The notes below the pieces were generated by a model. That model saw only the letters and a program-made list of their open reading frames with translations, was not told where the DNA came from and searched no databases. A stretch of DNA of 64,000 nt from Aristolochia californica (lineage: Eukaryota; Streptophyta; Magnoliopsida; Piperales; Aristolochiaceae). A program made the position numbers and the translations under genes. Every line of letters starts with the position of its first letter. The stretch's first letter is position 1. Location: the NCBI GenBank assembly GCA_029961685.1, contig JARWKL010000008.1, positions 8,744,501 through 8,808,500 of the forward strand. Reading direction: 5' to 3'. Shown one piece after another: positions 10,101 to 24,400 of this stretch.

Positions 10101-12435
10101 GTAAAGAATTTTCTGTGCGATTTTCTCGTCTGCAAGATATTGTCGGTGCTACTGTTTTTTCTTAAAATTTTCTAAATTTCCTTTTTTCAGATTTCCCTGT
10201 TTTACCATCAAATCTCAAATTTCACAATTCTGGCTTGTTATTTGCTTAATTTTTTATCTACAGATCTCTCCTCCTTGCAGGTTGGTAATTGCTCCTTAAA
10301 TGTTTTTTTACATTTCCAATTTTTCTTTATCTTTTACTGAATGAATAATACTGGTTATTGTTATTTTATTGTTCAGCGTTTCGATCTTGTGTTATGTTTG
10401 ACGGCATCCAAGAGGTTATTGTCGTTATTCTGTTGGGTTCTCTTTTGAGTGTTTTTCGTTTGGGATCATTTTTGTAGATTTTTATGTTGGCGAGCATTCA
10501 GATTGCGGATTTTATGTTGTAGATCAATTATCGATTAATGATGTGACCGTTTGCTAGTGCCGCCGAGAGTAAGAATCTTTTTTTATTTAAGCTGATGACC
10601 TCTATTCTTGATGTTGTTTATTGGAATAGAAGATCGATTCCTAGGATGTTGGTTTGGAGGTCTGTGCCCGGGGGTTTGGTTTGTTAGGATTTTTTTTTCC
10701 CATTAGTATCATCCTCCTACGTAATTTTTCCTTTACTTGATGACCTCCATTGCTGTAATTCCAAAATTGATTGGCTTAAGACATGGACTTTGCTGGTTTT
10801 TTCTTTTGAGGTTCGTCTGTTATTGAAGTTGAAACTAGAGTTAAGATTCATAACTAGTTCATTTTTTGTAAACTCTTAGATCTTTGGTTTTCATGATGTG
10901 CAGAAGCTTCTCATTTGGGTCATTGACAAATTGAGTTTTTTGCATAATGTAATTTTCAAATACAACTCTTATGTCTTTTGGGTTTTCTACATCATTTGTT
11001 ATACTTTGCTGATCCTTCAAGTTTTTATCAAGTTAGGAAACATATATGCTTCTATGGATCTAGATCAGTAATCCAAGCCAGTTCTTATCATCTTGTTTGC
11101 TGCTGATCGAGGTTATTGGTTTGTTAATTATACGAACCGAAGTGGGCAAAATGTTTTTAAATAGGACTCTGAAAATCTTCCATCTGGAGTCATCATTGTA
11201 GTTCAAATCTCAAGCAATTGATTCAATGTTGATGTGCAATCTTAAAGCCAAGTGTTGAATCAGTGCTGATTTTTATCTGGAAAACTTATGTCAGAACTTT
11301 GTATCTTAAATTATTTGTTTGGGAAAGGATGTGGTCTAGAGCCTGAAATTCTTCATCCATTAACCTGCACCATGATAAAAAATTTAATAAGATTTCAAAC
11401 AACAGAAAATTTGGTAAAGAAACCAAGAGCTGCTGCCACCACATAAATGGAGGTTGTAAGTGCTACTTTGGCAGCAGTTCTAGAGTGGTTGTGTCCTTCA
11501 TAGGTTGTGTGCAATTTTTTCTTTATCTATTTTCAACATGGTAAGCCACCAAACTGAGACATGGGAAGAATGCTTTATGCATATAATGTATCTTGGTAAC
11601 AAATAGATTGGTTTCTCTCTCCGAAGTGATGTCATTAATCTATTTCTTGAGAAATTTGGTGGAATTTTTTTACCCCTTTGCCATTATTGAACTGTATTAC
11701 TTTTCAAAAAAATTATGGAACGGTATGCATCCCTGATATAGATGTGTAAAGCTCTATTGGTTGTGGTGAAGATGACAATATCATGATATTATGCAGATGA
11801 TTTCTTCTTTCCCATTTTGGAATTTAAATGGTGACATATCTTGGGGGAGCTTGCTTATTTACTGGTTCTATTGCTAATTTTTGCTGTCATCTTTGTCCAA
11901 AGCTGGAATTTGCTTATTTTGTGGTGTATCATTAACTTTTTCTTATCTTTCTTTATTTCTTTTAGAAAAATCTTCTACGCTCTGCTTCCTCCCTCAAAAA
12001 AAGAAGTCATATTAGCTGTTTATTTGTTCAGCATGTTATGTTGGACCGGAGTTCTTACAATCCTTCTATCATATTAGGGAAGGTTGCCTGATTTTTGCCA
12101 TCTACATGTTTGCATACTTCTGATATTTAGTGCTAGACTGAAATGCCTCCATACATTGCATAGCAGAATAAATGGGTGTTAATTAGTCAACTCAAGTGCA
12201 TGATTGGAGTGAATTCTGTCATTTTAGTTCTAGTTATGAAATTCAGAAACTGGACTTTGAGTCACATCATTGATTGCATCACATATTTATGTGAACTATA
12301 TCTTCCTTTTATCTCATGAAGATTCCAAACATGCAGACATCTTGCCACTGTGGGTCTTGAAGTTGTTAATCTGCAAAATCTTACATGATGGAATTGGTAG
12401 ACATGCAGAAATAAGCCTCTTTTAATATCTTCAAC
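10101..12435 (+). other. Probable 5' leader and leader introns of TKI1
   Basis: T-rich sequence with several intron-like boundaries, for example 'ctccttgcag' ending near 10280 and 'acatgcag' ending at 12408 just before the first coding exon. Exon limits cannot be settled without transcripts. The open frame at 11841-12077 is hydrophobic, T-rich and has no family resemblance, so it is not called. Confidence 0.4.
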
Positions 12436-15400
12436 ATGCACACTGAGCCACATGTTGGGGTTGAACCTGTGGATACCTCAGTAAATGTACTGAAAAAGGA
12501 TGGAGATCCTGGTGCAGCATTGCCCTGTCCTAAGGCGATCATTAACCAGAACCCAGGTACGGTTGGCATCTTTTTAACTTCTACATATTTCTAGTTTACG
12601 TTGGTGGGAAACTAATGCCCATGCCCATTGTCAGCAATCGTGGTTCTTTTAATAAAATAACTGATATGCGAAGAGTGAAAAAGATAGTGTATCTTGTTTA
12701 AAAAAAGGAATGGTTTTATTAAAGAGAAATTTTCTGTAATGCAACTTTTATTACATTGAGTTTGTCATGATACCAAGATTCTGATGCAGTGAAAAAGCAA
12801 ACAAGACAGTGGGCTGCTTGGACTCGGCAAGAGGAGGAAAATTTTTTCAATGCATTACGACTAGTTGGCAAGGCATTTTCCAATCTAATCATATAGCTGA
12901 TATTGATCTTTACTGGCAGTGGGATTTAATTAATGCCAATTTTGCCTTTTGCTAACAGGATTTTGACAAGATAACATGTCGTGTCCAGACCAAAAACAAG
13001 GATCAGGTGAACTGCTAACATCTGGAATCCTTGGTTATTTTCTTATGCTGCAATTCACAAATAATTGAGGAATGCAATATATCACTTTTAGATTATTTAT
13101 CAAAGAAAGACTTAATTTAGGGTAGTCATATGTAGTGCATTTGTGTAACATGATTGATACTGGTTCATGGAAAATTTTGATGGAGCTTCTAAAACTCGAT
13201 CATGAAATGAGAGGTGGAAAGGGTTATAGTTTGCCTTAGTTGGTTAGTTGATTTGTCAGGCTGGTGGGACTTATTCTGCCTACACTGAGGGATGGTTATT
13301 CAGGTTTCTTTGTGGTCGAGAATGGGTGGGTAAGATATGTTTCACTGAAAGGATATGTGCAACAGTGAGCCACTGTTGTTGTTTTCTGTGATCTGCAAAT
13401 TTACCTCTGTTAAATCATTCAAACGGCCTTGACACGTGTGGTTAATAAAACTTTCAGAAATCCAAACTATAGGCTAAATTTGCTTGAGTCATGCAGGGAA
13501 TGGTTGGAACAGTATAGAATCATTTTACTACTAAAAAAGCTTAGTTTTAGTAAAATGGGAGTTCCCAAAGATTTTCTCTCTGTTTGTTTGTCTGCCTCTT
13601 TTTTTCTTCTTCCTCTCCTCAATCTTCATCTCCCTCCTCTTTCTCTCTTTCCTTCTTAGACGAAAGAAGGCATACAGTGGGAGGCGGCCTTCATTTACAA
13701 GGGGGAAGAAGCTGGTAGGGGTTCTTGGGAATTTGCCACATCGTAGACCAGGTGGTGTGGGTTAAGTGGCAAATGAGTAAAATTACCAGCCCTGGTTTCT
13801 CTGGTGGGAAGAATTTGGGTGAAGTTCACTTAGTTAGGAGGTATTATATCTCACCAATGGAGAGCAAGAAGTCAACTTGGATTTTCCTATAAGTTGCTGA
13901 TGTGAAGGGGAGGAAATACTCACTCCCATTGATTGTAAAAAGTTGAAAATACAAAACTTGAAAATCAAGTCAATTTTAGATGGTTGAGTGACTGGAATTG
14001 GTGAAGTGTTCCATCAGCATCTTTTTGTTGAACATGGAGACTAGTTCCTCCCGAACTCTCGTTCTTCTTGTTGTTGTGTCTCTCCGCATACGAATCTCCA
14101 TAGATGTCATAGACTACATTGATACCTTTGAAGCTACAGTTTCCATCCCATGAAGACATCATGTGCATGTTTGATATGTTTAAAGATAATCCTATAAGGT
14201 AAACTGAGGGATTAGCAACAGCAATAAGGGTGAAAGAAGAAGATTTGGTGGAAGTGTTGTGCCTTCTTGAGAGAGGCCCTCTCCCATATTTTGATGAGCA
14301 AAAATTAGGGAAACACATTCTGTCTAGTATGGTCACACGTGCTCAATTCTATTATAAAAAGTGAATGCAATTTAGTCTCAAGTACATTTGAAATTGTAAA
14401 GGAATCCCTCCTATGTCTCATAATTCTAAGAATAGCTAAAAAAATAAAATAAAACAATAAAATATTAAAATACTTGTAACAACTCCTTCCCCCCTTCGAA
14501 GATCCTTGTCCTCATGTCTTAGTGAATGTCGGAAATTGCAAAAAAAAACACATCTTTAACCTCCCAAGTCATAGCTTCAAGGGGAAGGTGGTGCCACTCC
14601 ACCAATACTTCCCATGTGCAAGTGGCCATGGATTTGAACTCGATGACAAAGGAGAATTATGTGAGGCTCTTGGACTAAATGACTTGTTGGGTCCTACTCA
14701 GGGAAGCGGGGTGGGGAAATGCCATCTCGTATCTGTGGTTTTAACTCGGACATGCGAAACATGGGATGCATAGTAGAACTAGGAAGCTCAATTGTATATG
14801 TGAGGGCCCCTACTCTTTCCACAATTCTAGAGGGGCCAAAATATCGGTAATACAATTTTTGGTTCCTCTGCTACACGACCTCTACTATCTATATGATTGT
14901 AATCTCAGAAAAAACCAGATTTCTCACTTGGAATTCATACTCAAAGTGATGCTTGTCAGCCTTTTGCTTCATTTGATTTCCCCATAGCTAGATTATGCTT
15001 TAGAAGCAAGATGTCATCCCAATCAAGTAAGGAAGTTTCTAATTATAGAGTATAAGTGGTGCCCCTCATGTAGCCCAAAACTGTTGGAGTGTTCTCCCAT
15101 AAACAGCTTGAAGAGGGGTCATAGGAGGTGTTATACGCCCATTCTTTCCAACGGAGCTATTTGGTTTAGCTCTGACAAAACAATTTATGTAATTCTCCAG
15201 ACATCGGTTCACTACCTTCATTTTGCAATCGGTCTGTGGATCAGAAGCAATGCTTTTAAGAAGTTCTATGCCCAACATAGTGATGAATTCAGAACATAAT
15301 TGGCTGATGAAAACCATGTCTCTGTTTGACACAATCATAAGATGAACCCCATGCAAATGGACGATTTCCTTTATAAAAAGTTCAGTATATCTCTAAAGCT

Positions 15401-18400
15401 TGTCCACCACCTTTAAAATAACCAAATACCCTTGGGGGAGTGGCAATCCATCAATGAAATCCATAGAGAGGTCTTCCCATGCTCGGTCTTGGACGGGCAA
15501 CAGTTGCGAGTCCTGCGTCCCACTACCGACGTGGTTTCTTACTTGACACATTGACAAACATCACAAGAAGCTTGGAATAATTTCACATTTTTCATCAAGT
15601 GGAGCCAGTAAAAATTTGCAGAAATGCATATAAGTCTCTAACACTTGTTTGGAGGTCACAATTTCATGGAAGTCATTTACGATGGATTGGTACAATTGGG
15701 TATTGTTGGGTACATAAAGACTGCCCTTGTAGGTATGCAAATATCGCATCATAGAGTAGTGTGGTCGACTAGGAGCAAACGTCACCTCTTGTATTAATGG
15801 GAAAAGGTCATTGTTGGCATTGTAGGCTTTTGGAATTTATTAGCAAAATTGTGGCGAACCAAGAGAATGGGAATAGTTTCGGAATCGCCTTCTAGATTAG
15901 TCATTTTCTGCCGTGTTTTGGATCCTTTGCTACATACAATATCATAATCATACCCCGTTCGCTTGACCAATCAGCTTTATTGTTGGGGTGACACAAAATG
16001 CTGGCCAAGGAGATATCTCAAGGATGGGCAATTTGTGAGATCCGAAAATGACTTCTCAACTTGTAGAGTTGCCAATATCATTGTTAGAATGAGTATTAGC
16101 ATCTCCTTCTCATATGTAGAATAATTCACAGAAGCACCCTTAATTGCTTTACTAAAAAAGCAACTGGATGATTGTTGAGGTTAGGGCCACATGGATTCCT
16201 TGTCCTAAAGAATCACACTCCATCATAAACAGTTTTAAGAAATCCGGAAGAGCTAACCTTGGAGCCTGCGAAAGAGTTGCTTCAATGTAATAGAGACCAT
16301 GGTTGCTTCATGTGCCCAACAAAACCCTTCCTTTTTTCAGCAACACTGTAAGTCGTTGGGCAATCATTCCATACTCCAAATAATGCGTTTACAATACCTT
16401 GTGAGGCTAATAAATCCATGCAGTTGGCGAATGGAGGCAGGATGCGACCAACTTTCAATGGCAGCCAGCTTCTTGGGGTCCTTGGATACATGTTCATCTA
16501 TCACATGACCTAAATACTGCATTGTTGATATACCAAACACACATTTGTAAGGCTAAGATAGAGATGATGAGAGCACAACATCCATAAAGTGGCATATAAA
16601 TTCTCTATTGCTCTGCCATAGACTTCTTGTATACCAAAGTTGCATAAAATTACCAACATAAAATGCCATAAGTAGAGACAAAAAATAGTATTCATAAGGC
16701 TTTGAAATGAGGAAGGTGTATAAGTCAGTCCAAAAGGCATGACCAATAATTTATAACGTGCCTTGTGCATTCTACAACGCATTCTTGGAAATATCTTGCA
16801 GATCCACACGAATCTGATGATATCTTGAATGTAAATCAAATTTAGAATAGATCTAGGCTGCATACAGCTCATTTAATGATTCATTAATCACTGGAATTAG
16901 GATTGTTTTTGAGAGTAATGGTGTTAAAAGCTCTATAATCCATGCAAAGCCCCAAGTACCGTCTTTCTTATGGATCGGGAGGTCTAGTGACGAATAAGGG
17001 TTTTGGCAGATCAAATTATCTCAGACTCGAGCATGTTTTTCACCAAATATTCGAGTTCAGTTTTCTGTATGTGTGGATACTTGTATGGCCGAACATTTGT
17101 TGGAGGGGCTCCTAGAACATTGGCATATTGTGCTCATGGGCACGCTCAGGTGAAAAGCTTTTGAATCCTGAAATAATTTTACAAAATGCTCTAAAACATG
17201 AAGTAAAGAAGCAGACATGGGAGTTACCTCATGTTCTTGTAACTCGACCCCTTCCATGTGAAGGTAGATGGCCTTGGTGATCCCATCCTTCTTGAAAGCA
17301 TTGGCTACCGTTTCTGAGTTCCCATCTCTAGTGTGGCCTATTTGCCAACAAATGCACTTTCCTTCTAGATCAAACTCGAAAACCAAACCAGAGTTCCACC
17401 TCACCCGTGCCCAATGTGTGAAACCATTGCAACCTGAGGACAAGATCAGTCCCTTTGGCAGGCAAAATATAGAAATCTACAAGTAGTAAGATTCCTTGAG
17501 TGTATAAAGGAACCTGCTTGCAAACGGTCAAGTAGAAAACTTATCGGTCATTTCCTACCATCATTCTGAAAGTAGATTTCGGTATGCTCTAAACCAGTCG
17601 TTTAGCCACCTTCCCGCAAATAAATTTATAGGTACTACTACCGTCTAGACAAACCACCACCTTCAGTTTTTCCACTAGAACTAGTGAGTTTGATACTTCT
17701 AGAAGAGTGACTATCAGCCATGGCGGTGTATAGACATTGTAGCGATGCCCTCTAATACCTCAAGTTGCTCCTCTTCATGGTCCTCCATTGAACTATACTT
17801 CTGCTCCTCAAACAAGTGTAATTGATATCTTTAATAGTAGTGGCCTGGGGAGAATTTCTCATCTCAATTAAAAAACAAACACCTCAAGCTCTTCTAATAT
17901 CCATCTCTTCTTGGGTCAACTTCGTAAAAGGTCTCGCCCCGGTTGATTGTATCAGGTGTTGAACAAGGGCAGTATTTTGATCATTTTTTTATTGCAGGAA
18001 TTGTTGTTTGAGTACCCCTACAAGGTTATAGTCCCAAACTACACGAAATGTTTAATTTCTCCTCCAGCACATTGGCTAACTTGGTAGCCTCTTACATCGA
18101 TTCAGGGTTGAACAGAGTTGACTTCAGCAGCTTTGTCTTTGTGACAACCATTAATGAAGTAGCCAACCTTGGCCTCTTGCGTCCTCCCACATACCTGGTT
18201 AAATAATCTTTCTAATTTGGCTTGGTAAGCACACAAATTGGTTTGCTTCAACTTGATTGTGGTCCCATGTGAATTTCTGTACTCTTTCGGTCCAAACATT
18301 CATAGAACACTAAAACGAATTCAGCCCATTTGGTTCTTGATTGTCCTTTTTACGACTGTAATACCATCGGAGAGCTTCTCTCTCCCAAGTAGAAACTAAC

Positions 18401-21400
18401 TGCACCTTTTGATCTTTTCTTGTGCTATATGATAGTCGAAGGATTGTTCTACTTTTTAACCCAAGTTGTGGATTCCTTATAATCCACATACTTTGGACAA
18501 TCTAAGCGCATAACCTGACCGGAGAAGAATTTTCAGGCTAACCCTTCTCCAAGGCAGGTCGTTGTTCTTGTCACTGTGGCATTTTTTCTCAAGTAGCTTG
18601 TGTAAAGCCTCGAATTTTGTTTCAATTTTCTGAAATAGCCAATCTCTTTTAGTATGGACTGCTTTGAATTCCTCATTAAATCTGTTGCAACATGCAGTGA
18701 GGCCATCTATAGTAACCTGCTTCTTATGTTTCATCCAACAAGTTGTATAGATACATAAAAATTTAATCAAGCTGATAGGTGTGGACTTACAAATTATCGT
18801 TGTCTAGATTGCACACATGGAACTGGCTTCACCAGTTGGCTGGGGTTCTCCTGCATTCAAATTTTCTAGGGTTTTCATTATGAGAAAACCGGTGCAGCCG
18901 GTGACTTTAGGGTTTGCTTGCTGAAACCAACTTAGTGACTGTCTCAATCAGTCGCTCTCCTCCTCTTTAGTGGCGTTGAAGAAGAAAAGAGAAGGCATCC
19001 CTCGTTGGAAGCCAACGTTTGGAATATGCTTAGCACTGAATTTAAGAGCCGTGGGCCATGTTGTTTTCACAATTGAGGAATGGTCACTCTGATACCGGTT
19101 GATATGTTTAAAGAAAATCCTATAAGGTAAACTGAAATATTAATGAGAGAAACAAGGGTACCTCCGCTTGGCTTCTGACTAAGAAGCCCTTTTCCTTCTT
19201 CATGGGTACCTCTATCCGTGAAATTTGGAGCAACTTGGCAAAGATGCACATTGGGACCAAGGTCCAAGTCATGCAGGAATGGACTCCTCTTGGACCTGGT
19301 TACCTAAAGTTGAACTTTGATGGCTCTTCTCTAAGTAATCCCGGGATTGCTGGCTTTGGGAGAGTTATTTCGGATCCATCCAGCAATCAGTGTTTCTCGT
19401 ATGCCGGCCCATTAGGCATTTCTGATTCAACGTTGGCTGAGCTCCATGGCCTCCTCAATGGGCTTCTTGTTTTTAGAGACAATTGTAGTGGTCCCCTTCA
19501 CATTGAAGGGGACTCAAAGGTGGTCATTGGTTGGTGTGAGTTTGCATCCCCTCCCCCGTAGCGCCATTGGGACATCTTTCGGGAGATTCTAGATTTTTTT
19601 TTTTTAAATGATGCTGATTTTTATTAAGACAAAAGCTTAAGAGAGAAAATTACAAAGGAGGGAAACCTTCCCAAACAACGAGAGATTGCTGGGAAGTTCC
19701 GAATTTTGCCAATTTATCAGCCAAAGAGTTGGCTGATCTAGGAATGAGATTCCAATTACAATGTGTAGAAGATACAATGTCAGCAATACTATCAGTGATG
19801 GGTCAGTGGCGCCAAGGGGGAAGCTGTCTTTGGAACACCAACTAATAACCGTCTTCGAGTTGCCTTCAATGATTAACTTGCCATGGAGATGATCTCTGAA
19901 AATTTGGAGGCCGAACAATAGAGCACTAACTTCAGTAATATTAGAATCATCAATGCCCTCCGGACCAACAGAAGAAAGAATAGGGTCTCCACTGTGACCT
20001 CCGAACACACCGCCTATTCCAGCTGGCCCAGGACATCCAATAACACTACCATCAAAATTCAGCTTTATGCAGTCGCAAGGGGGAGGGTCCCAGATAGCCA
20101 TACTCGGAGTTTTGCTGGGGCCAGACATATGAGCGATCAAATTTCAATTTTCCCGTAGGGAAACTCCCGATAGAGTGGCAAAATCCTTCTTTGTATGAAG
20201 CCAGCTTGAGATGAGGCCAATGGCATGAGAAGCCGTGTTGTCTGGGGTGCTAGCTTTGGAGTTGAATCTCTGATTATTCCACTTGAGCCAAATGTACCAT
20301 GGAACATGCGCAAGACAGGCCGAAAGAATTAACTTGCCCAACCGAGGAAGGAGAATCCCTTGAACCATCTCAAAGGTGCCAAAGAGGTTCTGATGTAGCC
20401 TACTAGGAGCCTAATTTTCTGAAAGATCTTCATCCAAACTTGCCACAAAAATCCACAGTGTAAGTGGACATGCTGGATTGTCTCTTCGCACTCACCGCAA
20501 AGGGGACAAGAAAGATCGGGGATAGTGAAGCCTCTTCTATGAAGGTTGTTTGAAGTAAGAATCTGTTCTCCAATAGCTGAACACACAGAAAATTTGATTT
20601 TGCTTGGCGCTGAGAGTTTCCAAGCCAGATTTGTCTTGTGCTCATGAATACTGTAGTCTTGCTTTCTAATATGAGAGTAAGCCGAAGTGACAGTTAATCG
20701 GCCATTATTATTTGGCTTCCAAATCAGCTTATCAACTGAGTGCTCCGGATAATAGTACTGCTGAGTTTGGTAAGGAGAGAGCAAAAAGCCAATGATTCCT
20801 CATCATTTAATCCCCAACGGAACGGGAGATTTCACAAGTGATCACTCCATGAATCAGCCACAGAGCAAGAGAGGTCGCTTGCCACCCTATGCAGCTCCGG
20901 GTAGTCCTCCGAGAGGGATCGGGGGCCACACCATTCGTCCGACCAGAAGAGAAGGGTCCTTCCATTGCTCGTGTGAAACAAGGTAGCATGTCTTAATACT
21001 GGAAGGAGTTTGAAAACTGATTCCCATATCGGGGATAGAAGGCGAGCAGCGCCACCCTCTCTCCACCAGGCACCCGAAAATTGAAGGTAGAATTTCACCC
21101 GAAAACAGGAGATTCTAGAAATTGCCTCACTATTCTCTTATATTTGGTCTCACATCCTGAGATCTACAAATTTGGCATCAAATGTGCTTGCCAAGCAGGG
21201 AGCGACCCTGCAATCTTTTGTTGTTAGGGATTTGCTCCCTCTTCCTTTGTAATTTTTCTCTTGTTAATATAAATACATTTTTTTCATAAAAAAAACTGAG
21301 AGAAAAAGTGTGGAAAAAGAAGATCCGATGGAAGTGTTGTGCCTTTTTAAGAGAGGCACTCTCTCCTATTCGATGAGCAGAAATTTGGGAAAGACATTAT

Positions 21401-24400
21401 GACCAGTGTGGTTGTGCATTCTGAATTCTATTTTCAAAAAGTAATTACAGTTTAGTCCCAATTACATCTGAATTCATAAAGGAGTCCCTACGTCCCACAA
21501 TTATAAAAATAGTTAAAAAATGATAAAAGCAATAAAATAGTAAAATAATATTATCAATTTTCCTTTATTTGTATTCAGGAACAGGCATTTCATAGAAGCG
21601 TTGATGAAGACGATGAGGGGTAAAGATAAAAGAAAGTTATATGGATGACAAATTCCCGATTTTGGTCCAATTGTAGAAAAAAGGATAAAAAAGGCAACAC
21701 TACAAGATATTTGAAATGAAGAAAGACACTAGTGGGTTTTTTTTTTGACTTCCCACAACACATCATTGACGGACAAGTGTAGATCTGGGTTAAAAGTCAA
21801 TCTGTTGTTGATCAGTGCCAAATTTCTAGCATCGTGAAAAGTCTGACCAAAGCATCCACAGCTAGACTCTCCCTCTGGTAGCAGTCTTCCTTGTCAAACA
21901 CACCAACCAAATATTTCTTACAATGATGCCTTGCAGAACACAGCTCCACAAACAAAAGATCATAATAGAGTAGGACAAAGGATGAATAGAACTGTACTTA
22001 TGGTTGACCTAGGCTACACAACAACAAAGGGAACAGCTACAATGCTATATGATTGTGATACCAAGATAGCAAGCTAGAAGCTTCATGGCTGCAGAACTGG
22101 ACATGTAAAACTTGGAGTCTTGTCACTGAGTCAGGATCTGATACTTTGGTCCAAAATAATGGTCCATCGTGCTGCCTTTCATGGAAGTGGAAAGTTATAT
22201 TCTAGCTGTGAAAGTGGAAGCACGTGGAGATATTCTGTTAGAGCTGAAGGAGTGGGATGTGAGAAAAACAGGGATCCTCATCAATTACATGCTCTATAAG
22301 AAGGTTTTTAGAGTTTATCATTGAACATAGTCTAGTGGACATTCCTCTGACAGGACCAGTATACACCTGGATAAACAACAAAAAGAGCCCAACACTTTCA
22401 AAGCTTAATTAATTCCTAGCAAGTGAGGAGTTGCTAGACCAGTTTCCATATGGTGCAGCTAGAATTCTTCATGCACAACATCGGATGTCAGTTTCCATAT
22501 GGGGTTCACTTCTCTTTTGCTTTGAGTCCATGTGGCTGCTGGATAAAATTTGAGATAGCTTAAAATTTGAGAAGAAGCTAAAAAGCCTCAAGCAAAAGAT
22601 CAAAGAGTGGAAAAAGGATATGTTTGGCAAGCTAGACTAAAGAAAGGACTGTATCCTTGCAAAAATTCAAGATGGAAAATCCTAGACAAAATCCACAATC
22701 AAAGACATTACAAGAGTTGCTCCCTAGGAAGAATTTGGACATGATATGCACCAAGAAAGGGTTTTTTTGGAAGCGAAGGGCCTGATTTAAGTGGATAGTA
22801 ACTTGTGTACTGGATTTAGCCATCTGACTTTCCAAAAAGATCACAATCCAATGCAAATAAGTGCCTTACTACACAAAAGATCACTTTCCCAAATTCAATT
22901 TACCCTGCGTAGGCAAGTGGGCCCCACTCAAGGAATTTGGACACAATTTCACTCTTATGTACACAACCAGTAATGGACAGCAGTCACACTTTTCAATTGA
23001 AGTGGAAAATTGAATAAAAAAAGCTAATTGCATGTAAGATGGATTATGCAGGCTTTGAGGAGGATGACACAATCCTTGGGTAGGCTGCATAGGAACAATG
23101 AAGCTAGGGCAGCAGTCACACTTTTCAATTGAAGTGGAAAATTGAATAAAAAAAGCTAATTGCATGTAAGATGGATGATGCAGGCTTTGAGGAGGATGAC
23201 ACAATCCTTGGGTAGGGTGCATAGGAACAATGAAGCTAGGGCTTCAAGTAGGCCCCCTTAAAGGGCTTTCAAAACATAGTAATCACCCAATTGATAATAG
23301 AAGCCTTCAACCAATTGGTTATAGTAGGAAGAAAAGAGGAAAAAATTGAATTTTTACCCTACCAGTCCAGATATTGTTGGAAGAACCTTCAATAGGGGTG
23401 CTGAATGGAGAGGAAGAAGTCACACAACTGAAAAAATCTGCCCAAAACTGCCTTCACTGCTTGGATACCATGTAAAGAAGGAGATTTGAGAGACAAAGAG
23501 GAAGAAAAGGTTGAGAGAAGAGTAGGTAGAATTCGTGCTAGAAAAGCACGAGCTCCCCCTTTATTAAACCCTTAAGTGATAATTACAAGAAAGGACAAAA
23601 ATGCTCTTAGTTACAAAAACTTTTATAACTCATATAATTTTACTCTGTTTTGAATGAAACTTGAAACATATGAGTTTAATAAAAGTATCTATCTAACAGA
23701 ACTATGCTAAGATAAATCAGAATATGAGAAATGACCAACATACCCTCGGACTGGTATTTTAACATAACCTTGTATGTGCATAGTCAATCTTCTTATGTGA
23801 TTTGTTAATCTTTATCTTTTTTAGTTTTTACCCCAATACTCTAGTGTGACTTGAACCCAAGACCTCAAATTAGAAACCATTCCACATAGCTATTGAGCCA
23901 AAGACCCAATCTATGTGATATGCTAATCTTTTTAAAATCTTCAATACTATGTATTGTGTTCTGCATTTTCCCATCTTCTTCTTTGTTGTTATAATATATT
24001 TAGTTGTTATTGTATATGTTTAATTGGGTCCAAGGCCTATCCCAAAATGACTAGTCACTTAGGAAACCTCTTCTGCCAACTAATAAACTCAAGATCTTTG
24101 ATCTTGCTAATCCATCTGGGACTATTCCTTAATACTCCCCCTCACGTGTAGGCACATGGATAATCTGGGTGGAGGCCCTCATGTGTAGGTATGTGGATAA
24201 TTTGGGTGGAATGCCCACATACGAGTACTTGTTCTGATACCATGTTAAATTGGGTCCAAGGCCTATCCCAAAATGACTAGTCACTTTGGAAACCTCTTAT
24301 GCCAACTAATAAATTCAAGATCTTTGATCTCACTAATCCATGTGGGACTATTCCTTAACAGTATATGTAATATTTCTCCTTTAGAATCTCTCTTAATGAA

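Larger units (their letters stand above)
14168..21556 (-). mobile_element. Degraded Ty3/gypsy LTR retrotransposon in intron 3
   Basis: The 3' LTR (14168-14481) matches the 5' LTR, which is split into 19098-19152 and 21297-21556 by a LINE. The shared ends read 'ttgatatgtttaaag' and the shared bodies 'ggaagtgttgtgcc'. The PBS lies next to the 5' LTR (complement ggtatcagag, about 19089-19098), and a purine tract lies next to the 3' LTR (complement of 'ccttcccccc', about 14485-14494). The order gag, protease/RT, integrase runs on the minus strand. No clear target duplication was found, consistent with age. It lies antisense to TKI1. Confidence 0.8.

Noticed and set aside
11841..12077. 78-codon hydrophobic frame upstream of TKI1
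   Set aside because: T-rich sequence gives Leu/Phe-rich translations; no homology recognised and it lies in the leader/intron region.
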